Made by a program: the position numbers and the translations under genes
Shown: positions 44,870 to 56,508 of the stretch, one piece after another
Numbering within the stretch: the stretch's first letter is position 1
Layout: each line of letters begins with the position of its first letter
Assembly: GCA_029948255.1 (NCBI GenBank)
Contig: JALIZF010001632.1
Coordinates: forward strand, 434,001 to 498,000
Reading direction: 5' to 3'
DNA: 64,000 nucleotides
Source: Telmatactis stephensoni
Taxonomy: Eukaryota > Cnidaria > Anthozoa > Actiniaria > Isophelliidae
The notes under the pieces: model-generated
What the model was told of the DNA's origin: nothing
The model's input: only the letters and a program-made list of their open reading frames with translations
Databases searched by the model: none

Positions 44870-46150
44870 CGGGACATACAGGATAAGTAAAGTAAAATCG
44901 CTAAACATGACCGATGGAATCTATATACATATATCCGGAACAGCCGGCCCCTGGCTTACCGTTTCGCTTCTCCTGCCCTCCTTAGCTTTCCTTCTCTCCA
45001 ACTTCCTGTACTGTCTCCTCTTCTCTCCGCCCCTCGCTCTTTGATCCTCTTTCTGCCCGGGGCCATTTGCATTTCTGTCATCATAAATTCAAAAATCGAC
45101 GACCTAAGTTCTTATATCAGTATGCATACGACAAAAAAGCCATTAACCTAGTTTGACTAACTACTGAGAGTTGACAGCCGCCTATTGACCAACGGTCATG
45201 CAATTCCTGTTCTTTTGCTTTTATCAATCTATACCAACTGGAATGGCTGCCAATATGTAGCAGTAGAGGTCAATATAATTGAACCGGAGAGAAGATAATC
45301 CGAGTAGATTCATCGTTTACTGTATACTGTATAATCGATCCTAGTAAATGAAGTAGACTTTAGAATTTGTAAACGAGTTTAACTAGAAAACTAGTTCCAC
45401 TAGAAAAGTAGTTCAGTCTACCAAGCAGTTGTGTATTCTAACTCCTCAGGCTGCAGCTCAGTGCTTACGGTAAGTCATGGAACATTTAAGGATGATTGTT
45501 TTCGTGGAATAGTTGTAGCTACAGACTTTCTTTCTCAATTTTCGTTTGCGTGTGCCTGTTTGAACAGACAGTTTTCCGGCTTGGTATTTAGCGCATCTGT
45601 ATGAGTGAGTGTATATTTTGCACCTATGTACAGTCAAAAACCTATGAAGTATATAAATACATATCTGTCAAGTACCCTTAGCTCGAGACAGCTGACTCCT
45701 TTGGGGTTCACTACAAGAATTCTTTTGATAATCATCAACTTATATGAATTGGGTGTGTGAGCTAAAAAATATAAATAGAGAAAAGCTACAGCAAAATAAG
45801 TCTTTTTTTAATTGTCGTTAGAAGAGAGAATCACTACGACTAAGACTGAAAACGATAGCTTTTGAGAAGTGCCTTGAAGTAATGTTTAAAGTCCGACAGT
45901 GAGGACAAAATGTCCAAAAATTCCGTTCTGGTCAATGAATTTGCTTGTGGCTTAGCAGTTAGGAAAGGGATATATAAGAGAGTATGGCTAGATTTAGAGG
46001 TTCGGGGGTCGAGTAGGTTCGTGAAAAAGTTTGAAATGTTTTTTGATGCATTAAATTAAAAGTTAAAGTTAGACAAATTATTAGATTTTGAAGAGTTTAT
46101 TAATATATATTTCTAAGTGCATGTGACCAAAGTTTGCTTACATAGAAAAA
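44870..46150. other. Intergenic, no gene seen
   Basis: AT-rich. A possible 5' splice donor (CTTACG/GTAAGT) at about 45471 has no matching coding exon; it could belong to a non-coding 5' exon of the gene at 50417, but this is a guess. Confidence 0.35.
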
Positions 46151-46164
46151 TAGGCAAAGTCAAT

Positions 46165-46810
46165 CCGATGTAACTAATTGATAAAATTGACAATTAGCAT
46201 CAATTGATAAAAATATAGCAATTAGTTAATTGTTATCAGTAATTGATAACAATTGATAGCCAAAATTTCAGTGAGTGCCATTGATAATAATTGATAAACA
46301 GTTAATAATAATTGATAAGTAATTGATAGTTAACAAATAGAACAGCTTTTTCCGTGCCCCGTTTAGTAATACAGCACGCAGGAAGTGACGAGAGCACGAA
46401 AGAAGTGTTCTCCACACTTCTTGAGTGCTCTCGGCACGTCCTAAGTGCTGTATTAATGAACGGAGCACGGAAAAAGCTGTTCTATTTGTTTTATTATATA
46501 TTTTAAAGTAAATATTCAAGGGAAAAGCTCGATTTTCTCCGTACAAAAATTCAAAAATTGCGCGCGCGTCTGATAAAGCACAACTTTCAGCCAATCAGAG
46601 CGCGCACATCGACAAGGGTATATAATAAAGATTGATAAACTTGAAAGGCACTAATGATATAATTTACGGAAATTGATAGGTAATCTATATTATTGCAGTT
46701 GATAGTAGTTGATAACAATTGATATAAACGGCAAAAATCTGAGTGAGTATCAATTAATTGCTATCAATTGCTGATACCAATTGATATTCCAATTGATGTT
46801 CCAGTACGTG
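46165..46810. repeat. AATTGATA-rich block with an embedded foldback
   Basis: Many AATTGATA/ATTGATAA words occur at 46175-46335 and 46625-46800. Between them a palindrome at 46335-46489 (AATAGAACAGCTTTTTCCGT...AAAGCTGTTCTATT) is followed by a CCAATCAGAGCGCGC motif. The foldback appears to have inserted into the simple-repeat tract. Confidence 0.65.
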
Positions 46811-48470
46811 TCCTTGGACTTTGAAATGAAATGTATTTCAAAGTCCAAGGACTTTGAGATAATTTCAACTCTGGGGCGGACATTCCGAGGTATCCAAGTC
46901 CATCATGTGACCAGATTTGACAACTTGATTGGATAGCTTACCTCGTGAATAATTAATGAGTATTTGAAGATTGAAAAGTATCTAATTAAGTTGCTTTTAA
47001 TAGACTAACAAGTTCTAAAACACTTTTTGCATGGCGTGACTAAAACTGAAAACATCAACACAATTATCAAACCGGATCTTTGTTTTTGAAATTGGAGCAG
47101 ATGCATTTAGGTGTAGGGTTAAGTGCTAGAGTTTAGAGGGGTACTTTAATAAATTAAAATTGGAAATGACCTAAAACTTAGTAAAACCTATCTGTACGAC
47201 TTCCAATAATCATCAAAAGCAACATTTTCTTTTCATTCAAACGAGACGAATAGAAATTGCCAAGTATTTTAGCATTTAAGTTGTGAGTAAATGACGTCAT
47301 TTACTCAACCCTTTTGTTTTTTTAGACTTAATATCAAAATTTTTCTTTGAAAATGAGCTAGTTGAAATGCAGATTTTTGGGCAGAGGGTAGACAATTATT
47401 TAACTACACTCATCTTCAGATAGAAATATACAGTTTCCAATTTTCATCGATTTTCATCCAAGTGGGCCTTTAAGTACCAAGAACTGACGTATTAAAACAG
47501 AGTTAATAGAGGGAAGAAGAAGAGAAGTTAATAGAGAAGTTCCCTCTATTAATTAACTCTGATTAAACGATGTACATCTCGAGCTTCAACATAACCAGCT
47601 TCATCATAAGGAAGACTGTTTTTTGTCTGTTAAATCAATCAGTTAGCAAAGACGTTCAGAGTGTAGAGGTGGGCAGTGAGGTGAACGGAAGGGTTCGGTT
47701 TCGATTTCTTAGATCACTTATCAAAATCATGTTTTTTCAGCGAAATACTGTGAGTAGTTGACGACTGCAGGTTTGAGATGGAAAATGTTGACTTCTAATG
47801 ACCATGGGTGGGAGACCTAAGGACATTTAATTAGAACGCGCAATTTTTTCTGAGATAATGAGATTCAACAGCTGTTTGAAAATCAGCAATTCTTGAGTTT
47901 CACATGACGTTATTTTCAAACTCGTTGGAATTTTCATCAGCTGAAAGACAAGTTTTCATAGAATATTCTCTGGTTGAGAGTTGACAACCATTTGTCCCAT
48001 TTGAGGCAGATAATGAGTCGAAATTCATCATGATCAGCTGTTTGAAACCCAGCAATTCCACTATTTACTAGTATCACTTTTGTTAGTATATTATGATCAT
48101 AATGATTAATGATGAATTAATAATGATTAATAACAATACTTTAATGTTATAGCTATAGGAGAGACGCCATAATCTGATGACATCAACGTTTGGCATCACT
48201 CCACTGAAATATTAATAGTCGTTAGAATGTTCTAACTTAGGATACATTGATACATGCATTGAATCACACGTTTATATTTTTATCCAAAGAGCAACAACAT
48301 GTTTAGCTTTAGTCACCTAGTTTTGTTATGTCTAGTTTTGCGTATGTCATCTTTCTAAGAAAAAAATCGCTTTTTTACACTTTTTCTTATACGAATCATC
48401 GATAAAATTGGGTGTTTTAACTTCGGCTATAAGTGATAAGCCTCGCTGACAGGAACATGTACTAAGACAA
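46811..48470. other. Intergenic, no gene seen
   Basis: Small hairpins at 46806-46852 (GTCCTTGGACTTTGAAAT/ATTTCAAAGTCCAAGGAC) and 47495-47565 (AGAGTTAATAGAGGGA/TCCCTCTATTAATTAACTCT). No splice-supported frame. Confidence 0.45.
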
Positions 48471-48471
48471 A

Positions 48472-48650
48472 GTTTTGGTATTGCAAACACGATTATGTAG
48501 CGAATTCATAGATAAAACAGTATGGAAATCCATATATCACTAGAGTATCTATGAGCCATTTCGGTCTCAGCTTCTAGGTTTGATGATTTTGAAAGGGTCA
48601 ATGTTTGTGCAAATAGCTATATACATACTAACTGGGCACCTGTCAGATTA
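48472..48650 (+). repeat. Inverted-duplicate arm A
   Basis: This segment matches the reverse complement of 53030-53200 along most of its length, for example GAAATCCATATATCACTAG here against CTAGTGATATATGGATTTTC there. The two arms bracket exons 1 and 2 of the small cysteine-rich peptide gene. Confidence 0.75.
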
Positions 48651-50416
48651 ACTTTCATGGTCGATTTTCTGGACGTTGTAGCTCTGACCAACTACTTCGT
48701 TGTCCAGATGACCGTGGTAATTACTTCAAAAAACTTCAAAAGAAACATATATACTTCCTTAATATTTATACCTATTCCCATTTACCTCTCTAGAAGACTA
48801 ATTTAATTTAAGTACTCTTGGAATTTTTACTTTGTCAAACATCTGAAACATTTCAAAAATTCCCTTGTACTTGACCTCCTGCATATCAAAACACTAAATA
48901 TTTCACACCAGCGATATAATAATAAGCGCAAATAACACAGGCTCATAACATGTGTCCAAACTAGTCTGGAAGAAATTGAATTGAAGACGTTCCTTTTTGG
49001 TACGGTTAGAGTTCTTGTCAACATTAGAATAACGAGTTTCTTTTGTCATTTCTGTGGACACTAGTGAAAAACGTTTGCGCATGCGTGTATATTTCGATGT
49101 TTCTTAAGAAATGTGTGTTTTAGCTTGAAATGAAATGCTCGTGTTCTCGGTGTATATATAAATTTCTCTTGTATGCTTTTTTGAGACAAAGCAGCTATTG
49201 CATTAATGAAGACATGTGAATGCTGGCCCTAAGTTTCAAGCATATTGACCTTAAGTTTTGACATTTTGTGAAAACCATGATTGAAAGCAAGCGTAAAAGC
49301 GAAATTTGCATAAGTTTACAAAAGCACGAAGACGTGACTACGAGCATGCGCAGACAATTTTTACTAGTGTCGTTTCTGTGTAGATATAAAAACAACGTAA
49401 AAAGGCGGGCTTTCAAACGATGTACTGCAACTTATTAGCAGTTTTTTCACAACTATGTGAAGGATGTGATACTAAGCTTACGTTCACACTAACCTCGATA
49501 AATTTGAAAACTTCATCTTTCTTTCTCCGTTTTTGCTGTATACATAACAGGGCTGAAAAACGTTTCCTATCAGAGATTTTCAAGAAAAAATAATTGTAAT
49601 TGCAGTACAAGCTGTAGAGAAAAGGTATAAAGTATGAAATCAAAGCTAATAGTATATCCTACAAGACTAATTCAGTGTTTTTTCCTTACCTTTTCTGAAA
49701 CGGGCTTAACTTTTGAACTTCATTTGTTGAGGAGTAAGTTAAGCCGTTTTTCAGCTCTGTGTGTGTACATGAGGCGGTGTTTCCAAACTAGTCCGTAAAA
49801 TTCGATAACCCATCTTTTCTGATATAGTTAGGCCTTCCGTTCACACTAGCTAAAACGGCGCATTTTTTGTCTAAGATGCGAAAATGAAGAAAAACGATAA
49901 GTTTTCAAATATATCGATCTGGATTAGTATGTACGTACGTAGCCTGAAGCTTGGGTTAAACGCCATACCTCATCACACAAACCATACCAAAATTAAATCA
50001 ATGATCTTTTGTTTTATTTCAGTACGGCGTGAAGTACGACGATTAACCCAGGCCAAAGCTATAGCTATTTCAAAAAAATTTGACGGGCCGAACGGCGAAT
50101 GGCGATTGGTGATTGCACGACCGAAAGGAACTGTGGTCACGTCATTAGACCGCTATCCGGCGCGGAGTTATGAATCGCCAATCGACCACTCTATCCAATA
50201 AGGTCTTTACTGCATTGCCATTGGAGCCATTCGCCCCGTCAACCTTTTTCGAAATAGCTATGTGTAACCCGCACGTTTGCGTCGCTATTGTGAATCAGGC
50301 TTTAATTTCATATAGGCACTCATTAAGGAATTTATTCTCATTAAAGAATTTATTCTCATTAAGGAATTTATTCTCATTAAGGAATTTATTCTCTCGATTT
50401 TTGCACAGACTTGAAA
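48651..50416. other. Upstream region of the small cysteine-rich gene
   Basis: No gene called. An open frame at 50020-50201 has neither start context nor homology. A short tandem repeat of CATTAAGGAATTTATTCT (50321-50396) lies immediately upstream of the start codon at 50417 and would fall in its promoter or 5' UTR. Confidence 0.45.
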
Positions 50417-53400
50417 ATGACGACGACTTCGTGTATGTTTCTGCTCAAGATACTAGCCATGGTTGTGTTGGTTGTTCTTGTTGTTATGGTTGACCAAACT
50501 AGTTGTAAGGTAAGACATTGTTACAAGGGCGTAACCAATCAGTAACAATGCTAGTACTAGCCATACGCTGTACCAAATTATTGCAATGAAATACAAAGAA
50601 AGTTAGGGGCTAAAATAAATTTGGAACCACTAGTTCGATTTAGAATGACCTAAGCCTTCAGTACACCAAAGCCAGTCGAATAATATGGCTTCAACTAGAT
50701 TTTGAATTGAGAACGGTACATGGAAGGCACGGCGTTTGAACTAGGCTTTAAGAGTTAATTATCGAGAACCGAGGCCAGCACGTACCATACTCAAACGCAT
50801 TGTCGCATTTCTTATGAAAAAAAGTGAAACACTACTAATGTACTTTACTGAGTCTGCGTATGTTGCTTGTACAGGGAGGGGGTGGACTAAGGGTGTTTTA
50901 GGGTAGGGGTGGACCGCCGGTACCTCAAATCCCCTATCCCAGACCTAAAATTTTGATTTTCCATATTCTATTCCAGACTAAAGCTTAAAAATGTATACAG
51001 ACTATAATAATGTCAGTCCGTTTCCTGGCCTCTCTTATTGAGCATGAAAGCGGTGTAAACTCATAGTGACATTTATTGCGAAAAAAAAACATTACCTATC
51101 CCATGCAGAACGGCATCCTATCTCTGAAAAGCAACAACAACAACAACAACAGTAACAACAACAAAAACAACAACAACAATAACAACAACAACAAAATGAT
51201 GCCCTAACTCAGACCTGGGAGCTGATAAACGATACCCTGTCCCCGCGGCACGTATAGCATATATAATTCTGTTAACTAGCTATATACCTGATTCATACAA
51301 GTGATTGACAACATAAGCATCAGCACAACCCCGGAGGGGAGATGGGGTACTGCCCTAGGGTAGTTGTGTTGATGCTTATGTTGTCAATCACAAGTGTGAA
51401 CCAGGCATAGTTAACAGATTCTTGACAACTAAAAGATTGTTAATTTTAACCTACAACTCAGTGTCAATAGCATTTTTATTAATCAGATGATATTGTCCTT
51501 CAGCACTAACATAATTACCGATTGCTTATTACTGATGCCTGAGGCTAGGGCCTATCAGCAAATACTTAGAGCGCAAAGGCTCAGTAGCTTCATCCCTAAC
51601 CTTCCGGATATCATAGGATCAAGAGATCAAGTACCAGTATGTAACGATTTTCAAGAACGTTGCCAATTTGAAATATGCACGCAATTAATTGATATAAAGT
51701 ACTTTCTGGAAGTACAAACGTTTTTAGACAATAACAAAAGGAGTTTTGTGATCTTTCCTTGAAATTAACATATATTTTCCTTTGCATTGTAAAGTAAACC
51801 AAGTTCACACTAGAAACTTGTTGCATTTCAACTGAAAGAAATATATATTATAAGTTGGTCTAAAAATTTGGCATCTCAATAAAACACTGACAACCTTGAG
51901 ATCGGCGATGTATCAGAAAGGTTTATAGGGGAGGTGCGGTGGAACGTTTTTACAATTTGTGGGGGGAGAGGAGGGGAAAAGAATGTACCTTCTACATAAC
52001 TGCAGCTCGAACTCGGAAAACTGTATTTTTTTAAGCTTATCGCTGGTCACCCAACGTTCCCATAATGACATCACATACCGTGTCAGGAGCATATTCAAAT
52101 TCACCTTTTTGACGGGGGGGATTTTTTGTTAGTGGGAGGGGGGCTTATTTGATCGCGAGTGGGAAGAATGCTTATTCAAAAATAAATATGCCAATATGCA
52201 TACAATTTTATTCCTTGTTTAATCCAACCATGGTCTGTAACACATTTTACAACACAACCATGGTCTATAATACATTTTACAACACCCAAGAAAAATCTCG
52301 TAATCTGATTGGTTCAAAGCCATTGTCAATAAGAGCTCAGACAATGGTGCTGACGTGTTCCGTCGCGTGCGCTCATTCTGTTATCCCGGTTGATGAGAAT
52401 TTTTCAACTTTTATCACAAATAAATTTTTAATTGCTGTTAAAAAAAACAAATCGTAAGCGGCTTTCGATTGTCTGTACTCTTATTGACAATGGATATGAC
52501 GTCACAAAATGTTCAAAACTTTGCAGTGAACCACTCGCCGCGCTCGTGGTTCCACTTGAATTTTAAACATTTTGTGACGTCAAATCCATTGTCAGTAAGA
52601 GTACAGACAACGGAAAACCGCTTGCGATTTGTTAACTAGATTTGTGAGCTGCAGTTATACGGGGTAAACAAAAAACTCAATGGGGGAGAGGGGAGGGGAG
52701 CCTATATGAGCCGGGACTTATTCGAAAATGGATGGACTCTGTAAACGATCGATGGGAGTGGGGATCTTTACCGTATATTTTCTCCACATGATGGCTTTCA
52801 ACGAAGTGTGTAGCTAATGTACAATTTTGTTCTAGGCGTTGCAAAAGTCTTCTATATCGACGACCAAAGTAACAAAGTATCGTGATAACAAATGGTTTTC
52901 CTGGAAATTCTGTGGAAAAGAAGGAGACATCTGTAGACCATGGTCAAGAAAGGTTAGTTATTTGTCACTTTGGTCGCGGACATTTTATCCTTTTTTATTG
53001 TAGTTTTGCTCATTTCCAACTGAAGACAACTCCAACTCTGCAATATATACCTATTTGCGCAAATATTGACCCTTTCAAAATCATCGAACCTAGAAGATGA
53101 GACCGAAATGGCTGCTGTGTACACTAGTGATATATGGATTTTCATATGTTTTATCTGTGAATTCGCTAGATAATCGTCTTTGCAATACCAAGAATTTGCC
53201 TCGTCCACGAAACGTCTTGAAACGTTCACGTGCACGCGTTTCGCTAAAATCATCTAATCAAAATTTCCCAATGCTCATTTCGGTCTCAGTTTCTATGTTT
53301 TGAAGGGTCAATGCTCATCAGCTTCACATTAGTAAAGTCTAGTTCAGACGCCATACCCTTCCATGTGCAATTCTCAAATCAAATTCTAGTTAAAGCCATA

Positions 53401-53868
53401 TTCGACTGCCTACGATATCATGAATACTTAGTTACTCTATTCTAAATCGAATTATTAGCAGTTCTAAATGTATTTAGACGACGAAGTGATGATATCAATC
53501 TTCTTTACGCCTTTTCCTCCCATCCTTTTATAAATACACTTCCCTCCTCTCCTCTCCTCTCCTCTCCTCTCCTCTCCTCTCCTCTCCTCTCCTCTCCTCT
53601 CCTCTCCTCTCCTCTCCTCTCCTCTCCTCTCCTCTCCTCTCCTCTCCTCTCCTCTCCTCTCCTCTCCTCTCCTCTCCTCTCCTCTACATTTTCTCAGTTC
53701 TAAAATGTATTTCTCCTCTATTTTCAGCATTGTTGTTCCACGGGCTTTACTTGCGTCATTAAACGAAAGTACAAACCAAAGACACCACCACATAAACGAT
53801 TTGGAAAATGTCTACCCCTCCCTACCCTATCGTTAAAAGACAGAGAAATATCGGCATCACAGGAATAA
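50417..53868 (+). CDS. Small secreted peptide with inhibitor-cystine-knot cysteine pattern (3 exons)
   Basis: Exons 50417-50509, 52836-52952 and 53728-53868, all phase 0, give 116 residues. Exon 1 encodes a signal peptide with a long Val/Leu core. Exon 2 encodes a basic spacer plus cysteines 1-2; exon 3 encodes cysteines 3-6 and a hydrophilic tail. Spacing is C-x6-C-x7-CC-x5-C-x18-C, the framework of inhibitor-cystine-knot (knottin) peptides. No dibasic cleavage site is evident just before cysteine 1. Knottins serve as toxins, protease inhibitors, antimicrobial or signalling peptides, and the sequence does not decide among these. It resembles no family I can name. Each exon has good acceptors (TTCTAG, TTTTCAG) and donors. 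Confidence 0.72.
51126..51196. repeat. (CAA/AAC)n microsatellite
   Basis: Interrupted AAC triplet run in intron 1 of the small cysteine-rich gene. Confidence 0.9.
51271..51417. repeat. Foldback element
   Basis: GTTAACTAGCTATATACCTG/CCAGGCATAGTTAAC and TTGACAACATAAGCATCAGC/TTGATGCTTATGTTGTCAA are inverted arms around a GGGG-rich centre. It lies in intron 1 of the small cysteine-rich gene. Confidence 0.75.
52465..52625. repeat. Foldback element with TGACGTCA-type arms
   Basis: TGTCTGTACTCTTATTGACA...GACGTCACAAAATG is inverted as CATTTTGTGACGTCA...CAGTAAGAGTACAGACA. It lies about 210 bp upstream of exon 2 of the small cysteine-rich gene. Confidence 0.75.
53030..53200 (-). repeat. Inverted-duplicate arm B
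   Basis: Reverse-complement partner of 48472-48650. It lies in intron 2 of the small cysteine-rich gene. A shorter related fragment follows at 53268-53315 (CATTTCGGTCTCAGTTTCTA). Confidence 0.75.
53541..53694. repeat. (CCTCT)n pentanucleotide array
   Basis: About thirty near-perfect CCTCT units ending about 30 bp before the acceptor of exon 3 (53728). It forms an extremely long polypyrimidine tract upstream of that splice site. Confidence 0.97.
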
Positions 53869-54600
53869 TGAGACTTTATCACTCAATACGAGATACCATA
53901 CACAGGATACTGAGACATGCGTGACGTGTCACGCGTGATGTGACGTGTTGCCGCTTTGTGAGGTTACAGATCGCATTTACGTGACGTCACAAGAAAGCTG
54001 AAATTCTTCATATATTCAGTAACACAGACAAATTAGGTGCTTGATGCTGTGGCCGGCATGTTTGCGCGCCACAAAGGTGCACCAACACGCCGGCTCCACC
54101 AACATGGCGGCTCCATACGTTCTTATCAAAATTAGAGCACATCTTCTCATCGGAAAACTCTTTTGACTCAAAATTTTCTATAGAAGCATAATTTTAGTTC
54201 TTATAGGTGCAAGTATTTTAATTTCATTAAGTGCTCTAAAGCAGACTAAACTTTTTGGTGACGTCATCTATAGTACGCACGGTAAAAGGTTTTGAATATT
54301 TACCAAACCATCGCTACCAGTGCAAACAATCGTAGGGGATTATAACAAATTCTTAAAGTATAGCTCAAATGCGAGCCAACACGTCACATGTAGTTGCTGA
54401 GGGGGGAGGGGTGGGGCGGTCTCAGTGTCCTGGTTCTATATCCTGTCTTGGTTAATATTATAACAGTATTCTTATTTATATTTCTTACAAAAACACGTCT
54501 GGTAGAAGTCGACAACATGGACAGCCTTCTTTTTTAAAGTAACATTTTTATTTATTGCTTTGCTTCATTGAAATAATAATAAAAAAATTCCGATTTCGCA
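53869..54600. other. Intergenic, no gene seen
   Basis: Downstream of the small cysteine-rich gene. GACGTG/CACGTG-like short words recur at 53917-53990. No gene. Confidence 0.45.
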
Positions 54601-54634
54601 CTGTGTGTGTGTGGTGAAATATATAGCCTTTGTT

Positions 54635-54930
54635 TCTTTTTCACAATTTTTGGCCATTTTGCATGGGCTATAGCCTTGGCATTTTGACGAATTTCTGCCA
54701 TTTTTGAGCATTTTGCATGGCCTATAGCCTTTGCATTTTGACGATTTTGGGTCATTTTTGACTTGCAATTTGCATGGGCTATAATCCTTGCATTTTGTGG
54801 ATTTTTTGTATTTTTGACCATTTTGCACGAGCTTTGACGCTTTTTAGCCATTTTTGACCATTTTGCATGGGCTATAGCCTTTGGATTTTGACGCTTTTTG
54901 GCCATTTTTGAGCATTTTGCATGGGCTATA
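54635..54930. repeat. About 54-bp tandem repeat
   Basis: Five to six imperfect units with the core TTTTGCATGGGCTATAGCCT and a spacer like TTTTGACGATTTTGG. It gives Lys/Asn-rich artefactual frames on the minus strand. Confidence 0.8.
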
Positions 54931-55127
54931 GAAAGTGGAATGAAATTTTAGTTAGATATTTTATTTCAAGGAATATGCATGTTTTTCTAAATTATGCAAA
55001 ATTTGAAAGCATCAAGCTATTAAATGTAAAGAGTTTATGTAGTTTTCTTCGTTGAAACCTGAATTTTAGGCCAAGAAAATTTAGAGAAGAGAAATAGAAT
55101 TAAAAACAAAAGAAAAAAAAGAAAAAA

Positions 55128-55215
55128 AAGTTGTTGCCGTAGGAAGGACTCGAACCCGTTACCCAAAGAAATTAGTATGCTAATTTTATGTAAAATCCAA
55201 AAAATCGGACCATGC
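55128..55215 (-). repeat. tRNA-like head (B box) on the minus strand
   Basis: On the minus strand a perfect B box GGTTCGAGTCC is preceded by GGGTAAC. No good A box, so it is a tRNA-derived relic. Confidence 0.45.
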
Positions 55216-55224
55216 ATCCAGACA

Positions 55225-55385
55225 AATTGCTGGATCGTCGCATGTTACGTATAGGATGGAGATTTCGGCCCCTTCCGCGCTATCCGGTAGAACGCAGCGA
55301 GCTTCGCAGTCAAAGAGGGAGGAAACAGTCGGATCCTAGGCCATAGATAACTGAACCTTACCACTAGGCTAACTGGTCTACTTAG
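55225..55385 (-). repeat. SINE family S1, copy 2
   Basis: On the minus strand: the A-box-like TTAGCCTAGTGGTAAGG, then GGATAGCGCGGAAGGGGCC and GAAATCTCCATCC, matching the body of the copy at 18045-18245. Confidence 0.6.
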
Positions 55386-55448
55386 GGATTTGGAGGACAA
55401 AATAACTTAGTGTATCCTGTGAATTGGCTGTCTATTGTTTTGCAAATT

Positions 55449-55610
55449 ACGCGATCCCGTGGCGCAGTTGGAAAACCCTTGAACTGTGAAGCAAATGCGC
55501 AAATGTAAGAGCCAGGTTCGAAACCGGCTAGGGGACCATCTTTCTTTCTTTTTTTTTTTTTTTTTCCTTTCTTTTTTTTTTTTTCTTTTTTTCCTTTCTT
55601 TCTTTTTTCC
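55449..55610 (+). repeat. tRNA-like element with pyrimidine tail
   Basis: A perfect A box (TGGCGCAGTTGG, 55460-55471) and a perfect B box (GGTTCGAAACC, 55515-55525) are 55 bp apart, longer than in a plain tRNA gene. The acceptor stem does not pair cleanly, so this is a tRNA-derived SINE or pseudogene. A CTTT/T-rich tract of about 65 bp follows. Confidence 0.6.
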
Positions 55611-56508
55611 TGTCTCAAAATCAAAATTAGTTGCTAATTAAAAGAGAGAAACAGAAAAAGATTATGAAAGAATAATAAATGTTGAAAAATACTTCAGTTG
55701 TTAAAATTGAAAAAGGGTGATAAAGGAGACCAGCGTTGAGTTGAAGGAACTGCCAACGCTAAATATTAGTCCAAACTACGACTTATGGAATATCAGTCTG
55801 GTAGTATAGACTGATGACATAAGAATAAGTTGTTTGATTAATTTTTTAAGCCGAAACTGCGGACTGCCACGTGGGCTGCGGCCGGGCATATCGACAAGCA
55901 CAGGAACTAAATGCCCGGCAGTCCTATAGGATGATCCATATTCTCGTAAAAGAAAGTCTATTGCCTAATTATGCAAAATGGTCAAAAGTGACCGCAACAT
56001 GCAGCATAGACAAAATATAAAATAGTCAAAGATGGTTTAAAATATATATTTAAAAAAATTAGAAAGTATAGCGAAAAATCGGACCGCGGAAGTGTATGCA
56101 GTGTACAATTTGTTCATATAATGGATTCTGTCTTGTTCGCTTGATGACCTAATTAGTAATACAGGCCGGCCGGCTGGGGGGGGGGGGATTTGGGGTGCGC
56201 GTCCCCCCAGTCGGCAATTTTTTAAAGAATTGTCAAACTGGAGCCAATTACTCGTATAATAAATGAATAAATTTAAACAAAAATCACGAAAAAATCACAA
56301 ACGCACTCCTCTCCCCCCTCCCCCGCAACATCCCACTCGCTTGTATTTGGGAAACCTGTGTCAGTGGCACAAAACCCCTTCTCAAATACTTCGTCCACCC
56401 CTTTATGCAATAACTGTCAATCAAAAATTAGTATCTTAGCTCTGATTGGTTGAATTATATCGTCGATTTCTTGATTTTGATTCTGATTGGCTGAAAGGCA
56501 GAATCACG
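55611..56508. other. Intergenic upstream of the duplicated-exon gene
   Basis: A G11 run (about 56176) and C-rich tracts are present. Two ATTGG (inverted CCAAT) boxes at about 56443 and 56487 lie just upstream of the ATG at 56509 and could be promoter elements. No gene. Confidence 0.45.

Noticed and set aside
46268..46594. 108-residue minus-strand frame
   Set aside because: It spans the foldback at 46335-46489 and AATTGATA repeats; repeat-derived.
50020..50201. Frame after a TTTCAG acceptor-like site upstream of the knottin gene
   Set aside because: No compatible upstream exon, no donor, and no homology.
51487..51762. 91-residue frame in an intron of the small cysteine-rich gene
   Set aside because: It looks protein-like in parts (PEARAYQQILRAQRLSSF) but has no splice signals or family I recognise; worth a blastx but not called.
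53464..53793. Minus-strand frame of repeated Arg-Gly-Glu-Glu-Arg
   Set aside because: Translation of the CCTCT array; no start context or homology.
54552..54905. Minus-strand Lys/Asn/Ala-rich frames
   Set aside because: Translation of the 54-bp tandem repeat.
55449..55540. Functional tRNA gene
   Set aside because: A and B boxes are perfect, but spacing is too long and the acceptor stem does not pair; treated as tRNA-derived repeat.
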